A stretch of 64,000 nucleotides of DNA, from NCBI GenBank assembly GCA_003612525.1, contig RAZD01000021.1, positions 1-64,000 on the forward strand. Direction: 5' to 3'. Numbering within the stretch: position 1 is the first letter of the stretch; every line of letters begins with the position of its first letter. Source of the DNA: a bacterium C-53. GTDB taxonomy: Bacteria > Bacillota > Clostridia > Lachnospirales > Lachnospiraceae. A program made the translations under genes and the position numbers. A model generated the notes under the pieces. That model worked only from the letters and a program-made list of their open reading frames with translations, did no database searches and was not told the DNA's origin. This document shows, in pieces, positions 23,806 through 33,370 of this stretch.

Positions 23806-24588
23806 ATGAAAATTGTTGTTTGTATTAAACAGGTACCTGATACAAAGGGCGGTGTAAAATTCAATCCCGATGGTACGCTTGACAGAGGCGCGATGCTCAC
23901 GATCATGAATCCTGATGATAAAGCTGGTCTTGAGGCAGCGCTTAGATTAAAAGATCAGTATGGCGCGGAAGTAACGGTTATCACAATGGGTCTTCCGAAG
24001 GCAGAAGAAGTGCTTCGTGAGGCTATGGCTATGGGTGCAGACAAGGGAATCCTTGTAACGGACAGAGTGCTTGGCGGAGCAGATACATGGGCTACATCCC
24101 AGACGCTTGCTGGTGCAATTCGCAATCTTGAATATGATCTGATCATTACAGGACGTCAGGCAATTGACGGTGATACGGCACAGGTAGGTCCTCAGATTTC
24201 CGAGCATCTTGGAATTCCGGTAATTTCTTATGCACAGAACATCAAGATTGAGGGAGACAGTGTGATCGTTGAGCGTCAGTTTGATGATAGATACCATGTG
24301 TTAAAAGCGAAAATGCCGTGTCTCATTACAGCGCTTGCTGAGTTAAATGAGCCCCGCTACATGACTCCTGGCGGAATCTTTGATGCGTATAGCGCAGAGA
24401 TCACTGTATGGGGAAGAGCAAACCTTGTTGACGTGGATGATTCCAATCTGGGTCTGAAAGGTTCTCCGACACAGATCGCAAGAGCTTCCGATAAAGTAAG
24501 AAAGGGTGCAGGCGAGAAAGTTACTCTTGATCCTACAGAATCCGTTGATTATATTATTGACAAATTAAAAGTGAAACACGTTATATAA
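23806..24588 (+). CDS. etfB: Electron transfer flavoprotein beta subunit
   Basis: 260 residues starting MKIVVCIKQVPDTKGGVKFN, with the ETF beta signature VVERQFDDRYHVLKAKMPCL and TGRQAIDGDTAQVGPQI, an FAD-binding segment of the bifurcating type. ATG 23806 is chosen with AAGGAG 11 bases upstream; a GTG at 23794 would touch the ribosome site. Partner of EtfA and Bcd. Confidence 0.95.
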   Translation: MKIVVCIKQVPDTKGGVKFNPDGTLDRGAMLTIMNPDDKAGLEAALRLKDQYGAEVTVITMGLPKAEEVLREAMAMGADKGILVTDRVLGGADTWATSQTLAGAIRNLEYDLIITGRQAIDGDTAQVGPQISEHLGIPVISYAQNIKIEGDSVIVERQFDDRYHVLKAKMPCLITALAELNEPRYMTPGGIFDAYSAEITVWGRANLVDVDDSNLGLKGSPTQIARASDKVRKGAGEKVTLDPTESVDYIIDKLKVKHVI

Positions 24589-24618
24589 AAAAATGAAGGA
24601 AGAGTGTGGTGAAAGATT

Positions 24619-25662
24619 ATGAATATAGCAGAATATAAAGGAGTATTTGTCTTTGCACAGCAGGTGGATAACGTATTGAGCGGAATCGCATTAGAGCTGG
24701 TTGGCAAAGGAAAAGACCTTGCAAAAGATTTAGGAACAGAAGTTACGGCAGTATTAGTTGGTTCAGGCGTAAAAGATCTGGCAGATGAGCTTGCAGCTTA
24801 CGGTGCAGACAAGGTAATCCTTGTAGATGACCCTGAGTTAAAAGAGTACAGAACAGAGCCTTATGCGCATGCACTTTCTTCTGTCATCGAGAAGTATAAA
24901 CCGGAGATTTTCCTGGTTGGCGCTACAGCAATCGGACGTGATTTAGGTCCTCGTGTATCCGCAAGAATCCATACAGGTCTTACAGCAGATTGTACACAGC
25001 TTGAGATCGGCGATTTCCCGATTAATCCGATTCCTGGGAAAGAGCAGCTTCATAACCAGTTACTTATGACACGTCCTGCATTTGGCGGCAACACGATTGC
25101 AACAATTGCCTGTCCGGAGTTCCGTCCTCAGATGGCGACTGTTCGTCCTGGCGTTATGCAGAAGGCTCCGAAGGTGGAAGGCGCTAAGGCCGTAGTGGAA
25201 GAGTTTAATCCTGGATTCACACCAGATGATAAATATGTAGAGATTCTTGAAGTTGTAAAATCGGTTGTTGATACCGTTGATATTATGGATGCAAAGATTC
25301 TTGTTTCTGGCGGACGTGGAGTGGGGAGTCCGGAGAACTTTAAGATTCTTGAAGATCTTGCAGAGGTGCTTGGCGCAACAGTCAGCTGTTCACGTGCGGT
25401 TGTTGACGCAGGATGGAAAGCGAAAGATCTTCAAGTAGGACAGACAGGTAAGACTGTTCGTCCGAATGTATACTTTGCAATCGGTATTTCCGGTGCGATT
25501 CAGCATCTGGCCGGCATGGAAGAATCTGATCTGATCATTGCAATTAATAAAGATGAGACAGCTCCGATTTTTGATGTGGCAGATTATGGTATCGTAGGCG
25601 ATCTGAATAAGATCGTACCGGCTCTTACTGAGAAATTGAAAGCAGAAATCGCTGCAAAATAA
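24619..25662 (+). CDS. etfA: Electron transfer flavoprotein alpha subunit
   Basis: 347 residues. N-terminal domain (VFVFAQQVDNVLSGIALELV), a middle RPAFGGNTIATIACPEFRPQ segment and the C-terminal FAD domain with SGGRGVGSPENFKILEDLA, SRAVVDAGW, VGQTGKTVRPNVYFAIGISG and AINKDETAPIFDVADYGIVG. There is no N-terminal ferredoxin-like extension as in some EtfA forms. Last gene of the operon, followed at once by a strong terminator. Confidence 0.95.
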   Translation: MNIAEYKGVFVFAQQVDNVLSGIALELVGKGKDLAKDLGTEVTAVLVGSGVKDLADELAAYGADKVILVDDPELKEYRTEPYAHALSSVIEKYKPEIFLVGATAIGRDLGPRVSARIHTGLTADCTQLEIGDFPINPIPGKEQLHNQLLMTRPAFGGNTIATIACPEFRPQMATVRPGVMQKAPKVEGAKAVVEEFNPGFTPDDKYVEILEVVKSVVDTVDIMDAKILVSGGRGVGSPENFKILEDLAEVLGATVSCSRAVVDAGWKAKDLQVGQTGKTVRPNVYFAIGISGAIQHLAGMEESDLIIAINKDETAPIFDVADYGIVGDLNKIVPALTEKLKAEIAAK

Positions 25663-25667
25663 AGTGT

Positions 25668-25710
25668 AAAAAACCCCTTCCGGGCCTCATATCGGCCTGG
25701 AGGGGTTTTC
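25668..25710. terminator. Terminator ending the butyrate operon
   Basis: AAAACCCCTTCCGGGCC / GGCCTGGAGGGGTTTT stem with A- and T-runs on both sides, so it can serve both etfA and the converging HipA-like gene. Confidence 0.9.
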
Positions 25711-25730
25711 TAAAATACACGAAATACATG

Positions 25731-26849
25731 TTATACAATATGAAGTTCTTTTATTCTGTCATACACCCTGTCAAATATGAATTCATAATTTCTGTTCTCT
25801 TCCAACAGCCTGGAAAATTGATCTTCCCTGAATTTAATCTTCGTATCCGGCAAAAATCTATAGGCTAAATCGCGCAGAGTATCTGCCGTGTTAAACATCT
25901 GGCTTAGAGTATCTCTTGCGTCACGCGAGAAATAATCAGCAACGAGCGCACAGTTATAATCAAATAAAGGCGCCATTTTCTCAATTTTTCCGGTTTCATT
26001 ATTCATCAGGAAACCATAGTTCTGCGTATGTCTGTCCGTATTTATGATAATATAATCAAGCACGGGAATACTTGCAAATATAGAGCCGAATTGCAGCATG
26101 CAACACGCCGAAAAGTCAATTTCCAGTCTTTTTGAATAATCAAGCACTTCCCACGCTTCCACAAAGGAATACTTTTCTTCAATGAAATTTCGGCAGATGG
26201 ATACAAATTCTTTGCCTTCGGAGGTTATTTTTGTATCTCCCACATATGTGATGCTGTCAATTACATTGTCAAAACAGTCCAGTATATCAGAAGCGAGTAT
26301 TTCCATTCTTGTATTTACATAATTACTTGTTCTGTCAGATTTCAGCAGATATAACGTGTCGCCCAGGCGTATCCAACCTTTTCGAAACATACCTTTTGTC
26401 GTTAGTTCCGGACATATGACACTGGTGGTAATGGTTGGGTCGAAACCAGTCAGAGAAATATCTACGATATCATGCAATTTATTTTCACGAATATTAATAT
26501 CACACCATTTGACAGTTTCGTTGTCATCTTTAATCCAGTAACTGTCCTCGATGGATATCCCTTTGCATTTAATACAAATATTTACTCTGTTGCTGGTGGA
26601 ATCTATTTGAGGTATTTGAAATGCCGTATAGATTTGCTTTGCATTATCTCTTGAAAGAGATAGTACTCTGCTGCTTAAATAATCTTTGACCGATTGGATA
26701 TTATGCAGAATATCTTTGATGTTTGCTGATTTCCGTATATTGGAACGCAGAGAAAAAGGAAGCAGGTCATTTCTGATCACTTCTACTACGCAGTCTTCTA
26801 AATTAAAATACAGAACTTCTGTATCTACTAACATTAAGTACATCTTCAT
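25731..26849 (-). CDS. HipA-like serine/threonine kinase, orphan
   Basis: 372 residues. The C-terminal half has the HipA_C kinase motifs: IPVLDYIIINTDRHTQNYGF with the catalytic Asp and Asn, and MAPLFDYNCALVAD as the DFN-type metal motif. The N-terminal half (FNLEDCVVEVIRNDLLPFSL region) does not resemble the usual HipA N-terminal domain, and no HipB-like antitoxin gene is adjacent. Known HipA toxins phosphorylate tRNA synthetase. ATG 26849 is chosen because GAGG lies 5 bases upstream; the longer frame to 26948 would read back through the flagellin terminator. A TTGACC-17-TAAAAT promoter lies at 26891-26863, which would leave a very short leader. Confidence 0.75.
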   Translation of the reverse strand: MKMYLMLVDTEVLYFNLEDCVVEVIRNDLLPFSLRSNIRKSANIKDILHNIQSVKDYLSSRVLSLSRDNAKQIYTAFQIPQIDSTSNRVNICIKCKGISIEDSYWIKDDNETVKWCDINIRENKLHDIVDISLTGFDPTITTSVICPELTTKGMFRKGWIRLGDTLYLLKSDRTSNYVNTRMEILASDILDCFDNVIDSITYVGDTKITSEGKEFVSICRNFIEEKYSFVEAWEVLDYSKRLEIDFSACCMLQFGSIFASIPVLDYIIINTDRHTQNYGFLMNNETGKIEKMAPLFDYNCALVADYFSRDARDTLSQMFNTADTLRDLAYRFLPDTKIKFREDQFSRLLEENRNYEFIFDRVYDRIKELHIV

Positions 26850-26929
26850 CACATCCTCTTTTATTTTACACATTTCCTGCGCAATGGTCAATATTTCCGG
26901 TGATATTTTGACAGAAACATTTTTCTGAG

Positions 26930-26969
26930 AAAAAAGAAACATCATCACGGAAAGTGAGAGGATGTTTCT
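26930..26969 (-). terminator. Terminator after giant flagellin gene
   Basis: Minus strand AGAAACATC / GATGTTTCT stem (26969-26961 with 26943-26935) followed by TTTTTT. It separates the flagellin from the HipA-like gene. Confidence 0.75.
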
Positions 26970-27023
26970 TTCTACTATTACTTCATTAGGGAAGGCCTCG
27001 TTATAAATGTTAAAGTCAGATGA

Positions 27024-30000
27024 TTATTCCAGTAAACGAAGCACATCGCGTTTTGCCTGATTTGCCTGTGTGAGTACAATTTGGCCTACGTTTTCAAGAA
27101 TATTGGATCTGGACATTTCAAGAGCCTCTCTGGACATGTCCGTGTCCCTGATAATGGATTCGGAGGCCTGTAGATTTTCAGCCGTATTATTATTGCTGTC
27201 AATCGTGTGCTCAAGCCGGTTCTGTACGGCGCCAAACATTCCTCTGATTTCCGACACAGATGATACAGCTTCCCCGATTCGGGTCAGAGCTTTCTTTGCA
27301 TACTTTGGATTCGTGATAATAACAGAATGTATTCCAAGCGTAGCCGTATTTACCGCAGGCTTATCAATTACGATTTTGTCGTTAGAGTTATCGCTTGGCA
27401 TAATATTAATTTTCTGTTCCTCGTCAAAAAAGCTGTTTTCCTGGAAGAAAAGATACCGCTTTGCATCGCCGGAGATATTGGTAATATGGTGTTCTCCATA
27501 TTTGGTGTGTGTCAACTTCAGGTTTTTTCCTTCCAGTTTTGCGAGAATAGGGGCATTTGCCGCCTTAAACTGCTTATTCAGTTCTTTAATAATACCATCT
27601 GCAGTATATTTTCCGGCAGGTACAGTGATGGAATAATGTTTTCCGTCCGTATCAAATGAGAAATTGCTGTTTTTGGGAATGGTAACGCCATTAGAGATAT
27701 CTTTTGTCCCTGTAATATATGCAACCTTGATATCGCCGTCTGTCTGATAAAAAACACTGAATGCGGCGCTTCCGCCAATGCCATCGATCTTGTATTCCAC
27801 ATCAACCTTAGGGAGTTTGACATAATTGTTTAGCTTAAATACAAGTGCATTGTTGTCATTGTTGCCTGTAACACCCGTGTTGACGCCGCCAATGCTGGCC
27901 AGGATGGTATTTGGCTCAAATCCTTTTTTCACAAGCTGTTCGTTTAATTTCTCCTGTAAGTGTGTAATAAGGCTTGCACCGCTGTATTTGCCCGGGTCGA
28001 GTGTCATGGTAAGACGCTCAACTGTGCCATCATAGGTGAAATCGAATCTTAAGGTATCATTGACGCCTTGTGTGATTTCCGTGATGGTATTTCGAATATC
28101 TTTTCTGCCTACGGCATATACGTCGCCGTCACTTCCGCCTTTTCGAATGTACGCGGTCGTATCGTATTTCTGTTCAGGCGTATGACGCAGTATGTTGTAA
28201 TAAAAACCTCCCCGAAAACTGGTTTCGTCGAAATAAAAATCCCTGCCCGGAGATCCGGCCAGAATATTAACGCCGTTTGAATCCACCTTCACCGTCAAAC
28301 GGCTGTTTCCGGTGCCCGTGCTTGCATCCAGTTTCTCCTGCAGCGCTTTCTCCAGTTCCTCGTAGGTATATTCTTTCTGGTCCAGTGTGATACTGACATT
28401 GCGTGAATATCCGTTGTAATAATAATTGAACGACAAATTGTTATTCCATTGGGTGATCTTTATCGGCGTGTTTTTTAAAGATGCTCCGTCGATACAGGAA
28501 TATATTTTGGAGTGATACCCTGTGTTCGCCGTTCCATTATGGGTCTGAGGCGGACTCTGTTTCGGCAGCTGAAAGATACTGCCATTGCTTGAATATACAG
28601 CTACCTGACCGTTTGAGTCCGGGTTTCCGTTTTGGTCGAGTGCAGTCAGCAGCAATTTATGATCGGGGGAGAAACTGGCTTCTACTCCCCGGAACAGCTG
28701 CTGCTTTTCACCAAAAATCGCTTTCATTGAACTGCCGCCGCCTGCATGGGTCATTTGAATATGTGCGCTTGTGCCTATTGCAGTCGTGGTGAATTTCAGC
28801 TTATTGCCGTCTAATGTTACACTGACCCCGGCGCCTTGAAGTTTGGTATTCAGATGACTGGCAAAATTGGACCTGTTATACGTGCCTGCATCCAGCGTTA
28901 CGGTGTGAGCTGTATGGTTTATTATAATTGTAAATTTATCAGATGATGAATCAATTGTAATCGGGTCCTGAATATTCGCATCAAGGGTGGCGGTTGCAGG
29001 CTGTAATTTGCTGTCTGCATTCTGGAAAACGGATGTAATACATGTGCCGCCATTCGTCGAGTCAAACTCAAGTTTATGTCCTGCACCGGGCGTGGTGGCT
29101 TTGAGGGTCAGAAAGGAAGAACCATTCATTTCCACCCGTACGTCAATTCCTTTGGCGATGAGCTGATTATTAATTTCTGTGCGCAATTGATCCCGGTTGT
29201 AATTGCCGGCCGGGAGCGTTATGTTTACGTCGCTTCCGTTATACTTAAATTTAAAGGTATCATTGTCGCCTGTTTTGATTGCCATAGAGGACTGCAAAGG
29301 TTTAGACAGTTGTATGGAAGCGGTCGTGATCTTGGTGTTCATGCTGTACAGGAAGTTGGAAGTATCCGTACCGCATTTGATAAGAGCGCCGTCGCCCTTC
29401 TGATTCGTTGTCAGTACCAGCTTTGAGCCGCTGACAGTTACCTGAACGCCATTGTCGCCTGTACCCAGCCAGTCGTTGAGTTTTGACTGAAGATTGTTTT
29501 TCAGGTCAGTCATACTGTTGAATTTTTTGTTTGCGTCGAGGTAAATTGTTTTTTTCAGACCGTTGATTTCAAAATCAATGGCATTATTGCTGTTTGTAAG
29601 CGTAAGGCCTCCAGAGGATGGAAAATAAGGGATATCCAGTTTCACCTCTGCTGCCGTATCTTTGGAATTATCGCCGACCTGACCCTGATTCAGGTCACTC
29701 TTGCCTGCGCCGAGATATTGAATCGGCTGTGAAGGTGGTACGGTTTGCCCTGTGCTGGTGTTTGTAAAGGTATTATTGACTCCGTATGTGTTGACATTTG
29801 AAAATGTAATAGGCACACTTTGGTAGCTGGCAGTGGGAAGCTGCTTATTGATAACATCCAGGAGAGAATTATAATCGTTGTACTTTCCGGGTGGAATCGT
29901 AACTGAGTATGGTTTGTTATCCACATAGACCGAAAGGAGTTTTTTATTATCTGTAATCGTTGCAGGGAGGTTGATCGGAGTGTTTGTCGTCACAACGCCT

Positions 30001-31952
30001 GGGGAATAATATTGCGAAGAGGTTGAAGTATAGGTAATATGAGTGGTGAATATATTGGCAAACCCGTCATTTACCTTATTGTTTTTATCCGTGTACGCGG
30101 ATGGCATTACGGTAGTTACATCTTTATGGCTGGAAATGAGCCGAACATTGGAGCCATAGGCTGTTGCCTGTACGGAACCGAGCAATTCCGGAATTTCGGG
30201 ATTGTTCGGATACTTGAGCATGGCGGTTGCCTTCGCGTCCGTTATTGCCTTATTGATAGCGGTAACAAAATCAGTCATATTATTATAGTCACCTTTGGCC
30301 AGAGAGATCTCATGTAATACTCCGTTGACCGAAAGCTGAAACGTATCATTGACACCTGGTTCAACTGTCATAGGCCAGCTGTCGTTATAGAAGGATTTAC
30401 CGCCTATAAAGTAGGCATTGGAATCATAAATTTTATCTCTTACATATTTTTCGGATTCCTGAAGCTTATTGTATGCGCGTGTCACAAACAGTGTGTTGTA
30501 TGCACTGCTTGTTTTATCAATGCCAACATCACTCTCCAGTCCTTTTACGGTCGAGGTAATAATCAGGCCCTGATATTTGTCCTTATCGGTGTAAATATCT
30601 GCCTGCAGCTCTATATTCTGATTTGCAAACAGCTCATTCAGCTTGTCTTTCATACTTTCGGCGGTATAATATCCGTCAGGTATCACAAGCGTTGTTGCAG
30701 CAGAGCTGCCATTCGGACGTACGGTAAGCTGGTTATTGGATGGTTCAATGTGAAAATAGCCATGCTCCACATCCGTAATATCAGTAGTCAGTACGCCTCC
30801 TCCTGTAAGGGATGCAGGAATCATTGTAACCGGTCCATATCCGATATTATCATAGAATATGGAAGTCGATATGACTTCTCCTTTTTCCGGATTATCCACT
30901 TTGAACATATTGCCTTTCAAACCGGTAATGATACTGTCGTCACTGGTCAGTTTAATACCCTGACCGTATTTGATTGCTACGGCAGAAGTATCCTGCAGAT
31001 TTGTATTCAGCCATTCGATCAGTTCATCTCTTGTGTAATTTCCGGCCGGAACCGTCAGATTTTTATGTATGGATTGTCCGCCGAGGCTTTCAATATCAAA
31101 TTCAAGATTATCGTTCAGACCTGCACGGATGGGAAGTTTTGCCGTATCGGACAGGAACTGGGTGGTTCCGATCAGTGCGCCCGTGCTTCCGCCTTTATAA
31201 ACATCATACAGAAGGTAGGACAATCCGCCGACGGCTTCGTTAATACAGAGTCCGCCCTCCAGGTTCAGATTGCAGGTTCCGTTGGCTGTATACTCAAATA
31301 GAAGTCCTTTTTCTCTGAGTCCGGCATTTTCGATTGCCGTATCAATTTCGTCAATCAGTTCTAAAGTGGTGTACTGTCCCGGCGGCACGCGAATGGTTGC
31401 GGTCTGGGGAGGAGAATACTCCGACGGGCTGAAGGTTATGGTCAAATCATTCATCTCATCCGTAATCAGGTGTTTTTGGTTTGGCAGCCATTCAATATTC
31501 CCCTGAAACTGGTAGGCGGGGCTTTGATGTTTGGCAAAAATATGTTTATCATTAAATTTAGATTGATCTGAGACGCGGTTAATTTCTGTCTGAAGCTGTT
31601 TAAATTCATTTTGCATGGCTGCCCTGTCAGAATCAGCCCACGTTCCATTTAATGATTTTACGGTCAGTTCTGTCATTCTGTGTAGAAGAGAGTGCGTTTC
31701 GTCCAGAGAACCGTCACCGATCTGAACCCAGGAAATGCCATCCTGCGCATTTTCGGTGCCTTGATTCAGTCCTCTGATCATTTTGCGCATTTTCTCAGAA
31801 ATAGCGAGACCGGCCGCGTCGTCCGCCCCGCGGTTGATTCTGTATCCGGAAGATAATTTCTCCACGGATTTTGCTTTGTTTTGTGTGTTGATTCCCAGAG
31901 ACCGCTGCGTATTCATTGCTATCAGGTTATGAGTCATTGCATTGATATTCAA
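27024..31952 (-). CDS. Giant flagellin with about eleven internal repeat modules
   Basis: 1642 residues, against 270-500 for ordinary flagellins. The ends are canonical: residues 1-140 carry AMNTQRSLGINTQNKAKSVE, KLSSGYRINRGADDAAGLAI and AQDGISWVQIGDGSLDE; the last 90 carry GAVQNRLEHTIDSNNNTAEN, IRDTDMSREALEMSRSNIL and VLTQANQAKRDVLRLLE. The roughly 1400 residues between are a string of beta-rich modules that share V-x-L-P-A-G-x-Y-x-x-x-x-L-x-x-x-(L/I)-N-x-x-L, for example VNITLPAGNYNRDQLRTEIN, HTVTLDAGTYNRSNFASHLN and YSITVPAGKYTADGIIKELN, spaced 80-160 residues. These would project from the filament surface. TTG start with AAGGAGGG 9 bases upstream. No other flagellar gene is near, and the promoter is of the housekeeping type. 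Confidence 0.92.
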   Translation of the reverse strand: MNINAMTHNLIAMNTQRSLGINTQNKAKSVEKLSSGYRINRGADDAAGLAISEKMRKMIRGLNQGTENAQDGISWVQIGDGSLDETHSLLHRMTELTVKSLNGTWADSDRAAMQNEFKQLQTEINRVSDQSKFNDKHIFAKHQSPAYQFQGNIEWLPNQKHLITDEMNDLTITFSPSEYSPPQTATIRVPPGQYTTLELIDEIDTAIENAGLREKGLLFEYTANGTCNLNLEGGLCINEAVGGLSYLLYDVYKGGSTGALIGTTQFLSDTAKLPIRAGLNDNLEFDIESLGGQSIHKNLTVPAGNYTRDELIEWLNTNLQDTSAVAIKYGQGIKLTSDDSIITGLKGNMFKVDNPEKGEVISTSIFYDNIGYGPVTMIPASLTGGGVLTTDITDVEHGYFHIEPSNNQLTVRPNGSSAATTLVIPDGYYTAESMKDKLNELFANQNIELQADIYTDKDKYQGLIITSTVKGLESDVGIDKTSSAYNTLFVTRAYNKLQESEKYVRDKIYDSNAYFIGGKSFYNDSWPMTVEPGVNDTFQLSVNGVLHEISLAKGDYNNMTDFVTAINKAITDAKATAMLKYPNNPEIPELLGSVQATAYGSNVRLISSHKDVTTVMPSAYTDKNNKVNDGFANIFTTHITYTSTSSQYYSPGVVTTNTPINLPATITDNKKLLSVYVDNKPYSVTIPPGKYNDYNSLLDVINKQLPTASYQSVPITFSNVNTYGVNNTFTNTSTGQTVPPSQPIQYLGAGKSDLNQGQVGDNSKDTAAEVKLDIPYFPSSGGLTLTNSNNAIDFEINGLKKTIYLDANKKFNSMTDLKNNLQSKLNDWLGTGDNGVQVTVSGSKLVLTTNQKGDGALIKCGTDTSNFLYSMNTKITTASIQLSKPLQSSMAIKTGDNDTFKFKYNGSDVNITLPAGNYNRDQLRTEINNQLIAKGIDVRVEMNGSSFLTLKATTPGAGHKLEFDSTNGGTCITSVFQNADSKLQPATATLDANIQDPITIDSSSDKFTIIINHTAHTVTLDAGTYNRSNFASHLNTKLQGAGVSVTLDGNKLKFTTTAIGTSAHIQMTHAGGGSSMKAIFGEKQQLFRGVEASFSPDHKLLLTALDQNGNPDSNGQVAVYSSNGSIFQLPKQSPPQTHNGTANTGYHSKIYSCIDGASLKNTPIKITQWNNNLSFNYYYNGYSRNVSITLDQKEYTYEELEKALQEKLDASTGTGNSRLTVKVDSNGVNILAGSPGRDFYFDETSFRGGFYYNILRHTPEQKYDTTAYIRKGGSDGDVYAVGRKDIRNTITEITQGVNDTLRFDFTYDGTVERLTMTLDPGKYSGASLITHLQEKLNEQLVKKGFEPNTILASIGGVNTGVTGNNDNNALVFKLNNYVKLPKVDVEYKIDGIGGSAAFSVFYQTDGDIKVAYITGTKDISNGVTIPKNSNFSFDTDGKHYSITVPAGKYTADGIIKELNKQFKAANAPILAKLEGKNLKLTHTKYGEHHITNISGDAKRYLFFQENSFFDEEQKINIMPSDNSNDKIVIDKPAVNTATLGIHSVIITNPKYAKKALTRIGEAVSSVSEIRGMFGAVQNRLEHTIDSNNNTAENLQASESIIRDTDMSREALEMSRSNILENVGQIVLTQANQAKRDVLRLLE

Positions 31953-32044
31953 GATGATTTCCCTCCTTTTTGATCTTGATATTATGTACTGTGGAATCTT
32001 TCTGCACCTGATCTTGCTTTTGTAGTTGAATAGTACTATCTTTT

Positions 32045-32073
32045 ATTGTATAATGGTAAGACAACATTGTCAA
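32045..32073 (-). promoter_or_regulatory. Promoter of giant flagellin gene
   Basis: Minus strand TTGACA (32073-32068), 17-bp spacer, TACAAT (32050-32045). This is a sigma-A pattern; I found no sigma-28 box (TAAA, about 15 bp, GCCGATAT). Confidence 0.65.
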
Positions 32074-32209
32074 ATATACCCAAATATACAGATTTTTGCA
32101 TGGAATGCCCAAAATGATATTTTTATAAGCAAAAATTATAGTTATATTCAGAAATATACAGGTTGGGTATTTAAGCAGAAATTGTTTTCTCACACTCGAA
32201 ATGAGGGAC

Positions 32210-32254
32210 AAAAAACCGGCCCTGCAGCTTTTTGAGTAAGCCGCCGAGCCGGTT
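32210..32254 (-). terminator. Terminator after buk
   Basis: Minus strand AACCGGC / GCCGGTT outer stem with an inner GGCT/AGCT-type pairing, followed by TTTTTTGT, about 30 bp past the buk stop. Confidence 0.75.
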
Positions 32255-32283
32255 CTTTCCGCAACTGTAATTTTGATAGAATT

Positions 32284-33351
32284 TTAATATTCCATTGCTT
32301 TTTCTTCACCGTTTAAAACACGTAGAGCGCCCTGAGCCAGAGCAAGCAGTTCATCCTCACCAGGATAAACTGTGAAAGGAGCAATCCATTCGCAGGATTC
32401 TTTCAGACCTGCAACAACTGCCTTATCATAGGCGATTCCCCCCGTTACGATAATCTGATCTACTTTGCCTTTCAGTACGCATGCCATTGCACCGATATCT
32501 TTTGCAACCTGCTGGATAAATGCGTCGCGTACTTCTTTTGCATGTGCGTCACCATTTTCCACCATCTTGTCAACATCCCGCATATCGTTGGTATTGCAGT
32601 ATGCGTTAAAACCGCCGTTTCCAACCAGTTTTTTGTAGACTTCTTTTTCCGTATACTGTCCGGAGAAGCACATTTTCACTAATGCTCCGGAAGGAACTGC
32701 TCCTGCACGCTCCGGTGAGAAAGCGCCATCGCCGTCCAGTGCATTGAAAATATCCACAACTTTTCCGTGTTTATGGGGTCCTACAGAAACACCGCCGCCC
32801 ATATGTACGACAACCAGGTCGAGAGAATCGTAAGATACGCCTTTTTCCTTTGCGTAACGTTTTGCAACTGCTTTCTGGTTTAATGCATGGAATACACTTG
32901 TTCTTGGAAGTTCGGGAACGCCTGAATACCTTGCTGCAGGTTCTAATTCATCTACTACGACAGGATCTACAATATAGGAAGGAACACCGATGGAATCGCC
33001 GATCTCTTTTGCAAGAATACCGCCGAGGTTGGATGCATGCTGTCCCTGTATTCCCACTTTCAGGTCATTTAACAGATCATCCGTCACGGCATATGTACCG
33101 CCGGGAATCGGTTTTAACATACCGCCGCGTCCGACGATGACATTCAGAGAATGAATGTCGAAATCTTTTTTCTTTAACAGATCAATAATGATGTTCTTAC
33201 GAAAATCTTTCTGGTCTACGATAGCTGCATACTGTGCAATTTCTTCCGTTGAATGTCTCAAAGTTTCTTCAAATAATAAGGTCTCATCCTCAAATACACC
33301 GATTTTGGTGGATGTGGAACCCGGATTGATAATTAAGCTTTTTACTGACAT
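32284..33351 (-). CDS. buk: Butyrate kinase
   Basis: 355 residues. Converts butyryl phosphate and ADP to butyrate and ATP, the energy-yielding last step. ASKHA kinase motifs: [18 protein letters not shown] at the start, [20 protein letters not shown] for the phosphate loop, [18 protein letters not shown], and VTGGIAYDK near the C-terminus. The length and [15 protein letters not shown] signatures are those of butyrate kinase rather than acetate kinase (about 400 residues). Directly downstream of ptb, 19 bp apart, with AGGAG before ATG. Confidence 0.95.
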   Translation of the reverse strand: MSVKSLIINPGSTSTKIGVFEDETLLFEETLRHSTEEIAQYAAIVDQKDFRKNIIIDLLKKKDFDIHSLNVIVGRGGMLKPIPGGTYAVTDDLLNDLKVGIQGQHASNLGGILAKEIGDSIGVPSYIVDPVVVDELEPAARYSGVPELPRTSVFHALNQKAVAKRYAKEKGVSYDSLDLVVVHMGGGVSVGPHKHGKVVDIFNALDGDGAFSPERAGAVPSGALVKMCFSGQYTEKEVYKKLVGNGGFNAYCNTNDMRDVDKMVENGDAHAKEVRDAFIQQVAKDIGAMACVLKGKVDQIIVTGGIAYDKAVVAGLKESCEWIAPFTVYPGEDELLALAQGALRVLNGEEKAMEY

Positions 33352-33370
33352 GTCTGGTTCTCCTTTTCGT

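Noticed and set aside
26850-26948. N-terminal extension of the HipA-like protein
   Set aside because: The extended frame would start within the flagellin terminator and has no ribosome site.
31953-32100. Sigma-28 flagellar promoter before the giant flagellin
   Set aside because: No TAAA-N15-GCCGATAT match seen; a TTGACA-17-TACAAT promoter is present instead.
32284-33351. Acetate kinase
   Set aside because: Length of 355 residues, NPGSTSTK and GPHKHGK motifs and the ptb neighbour point to butyrate kinase.
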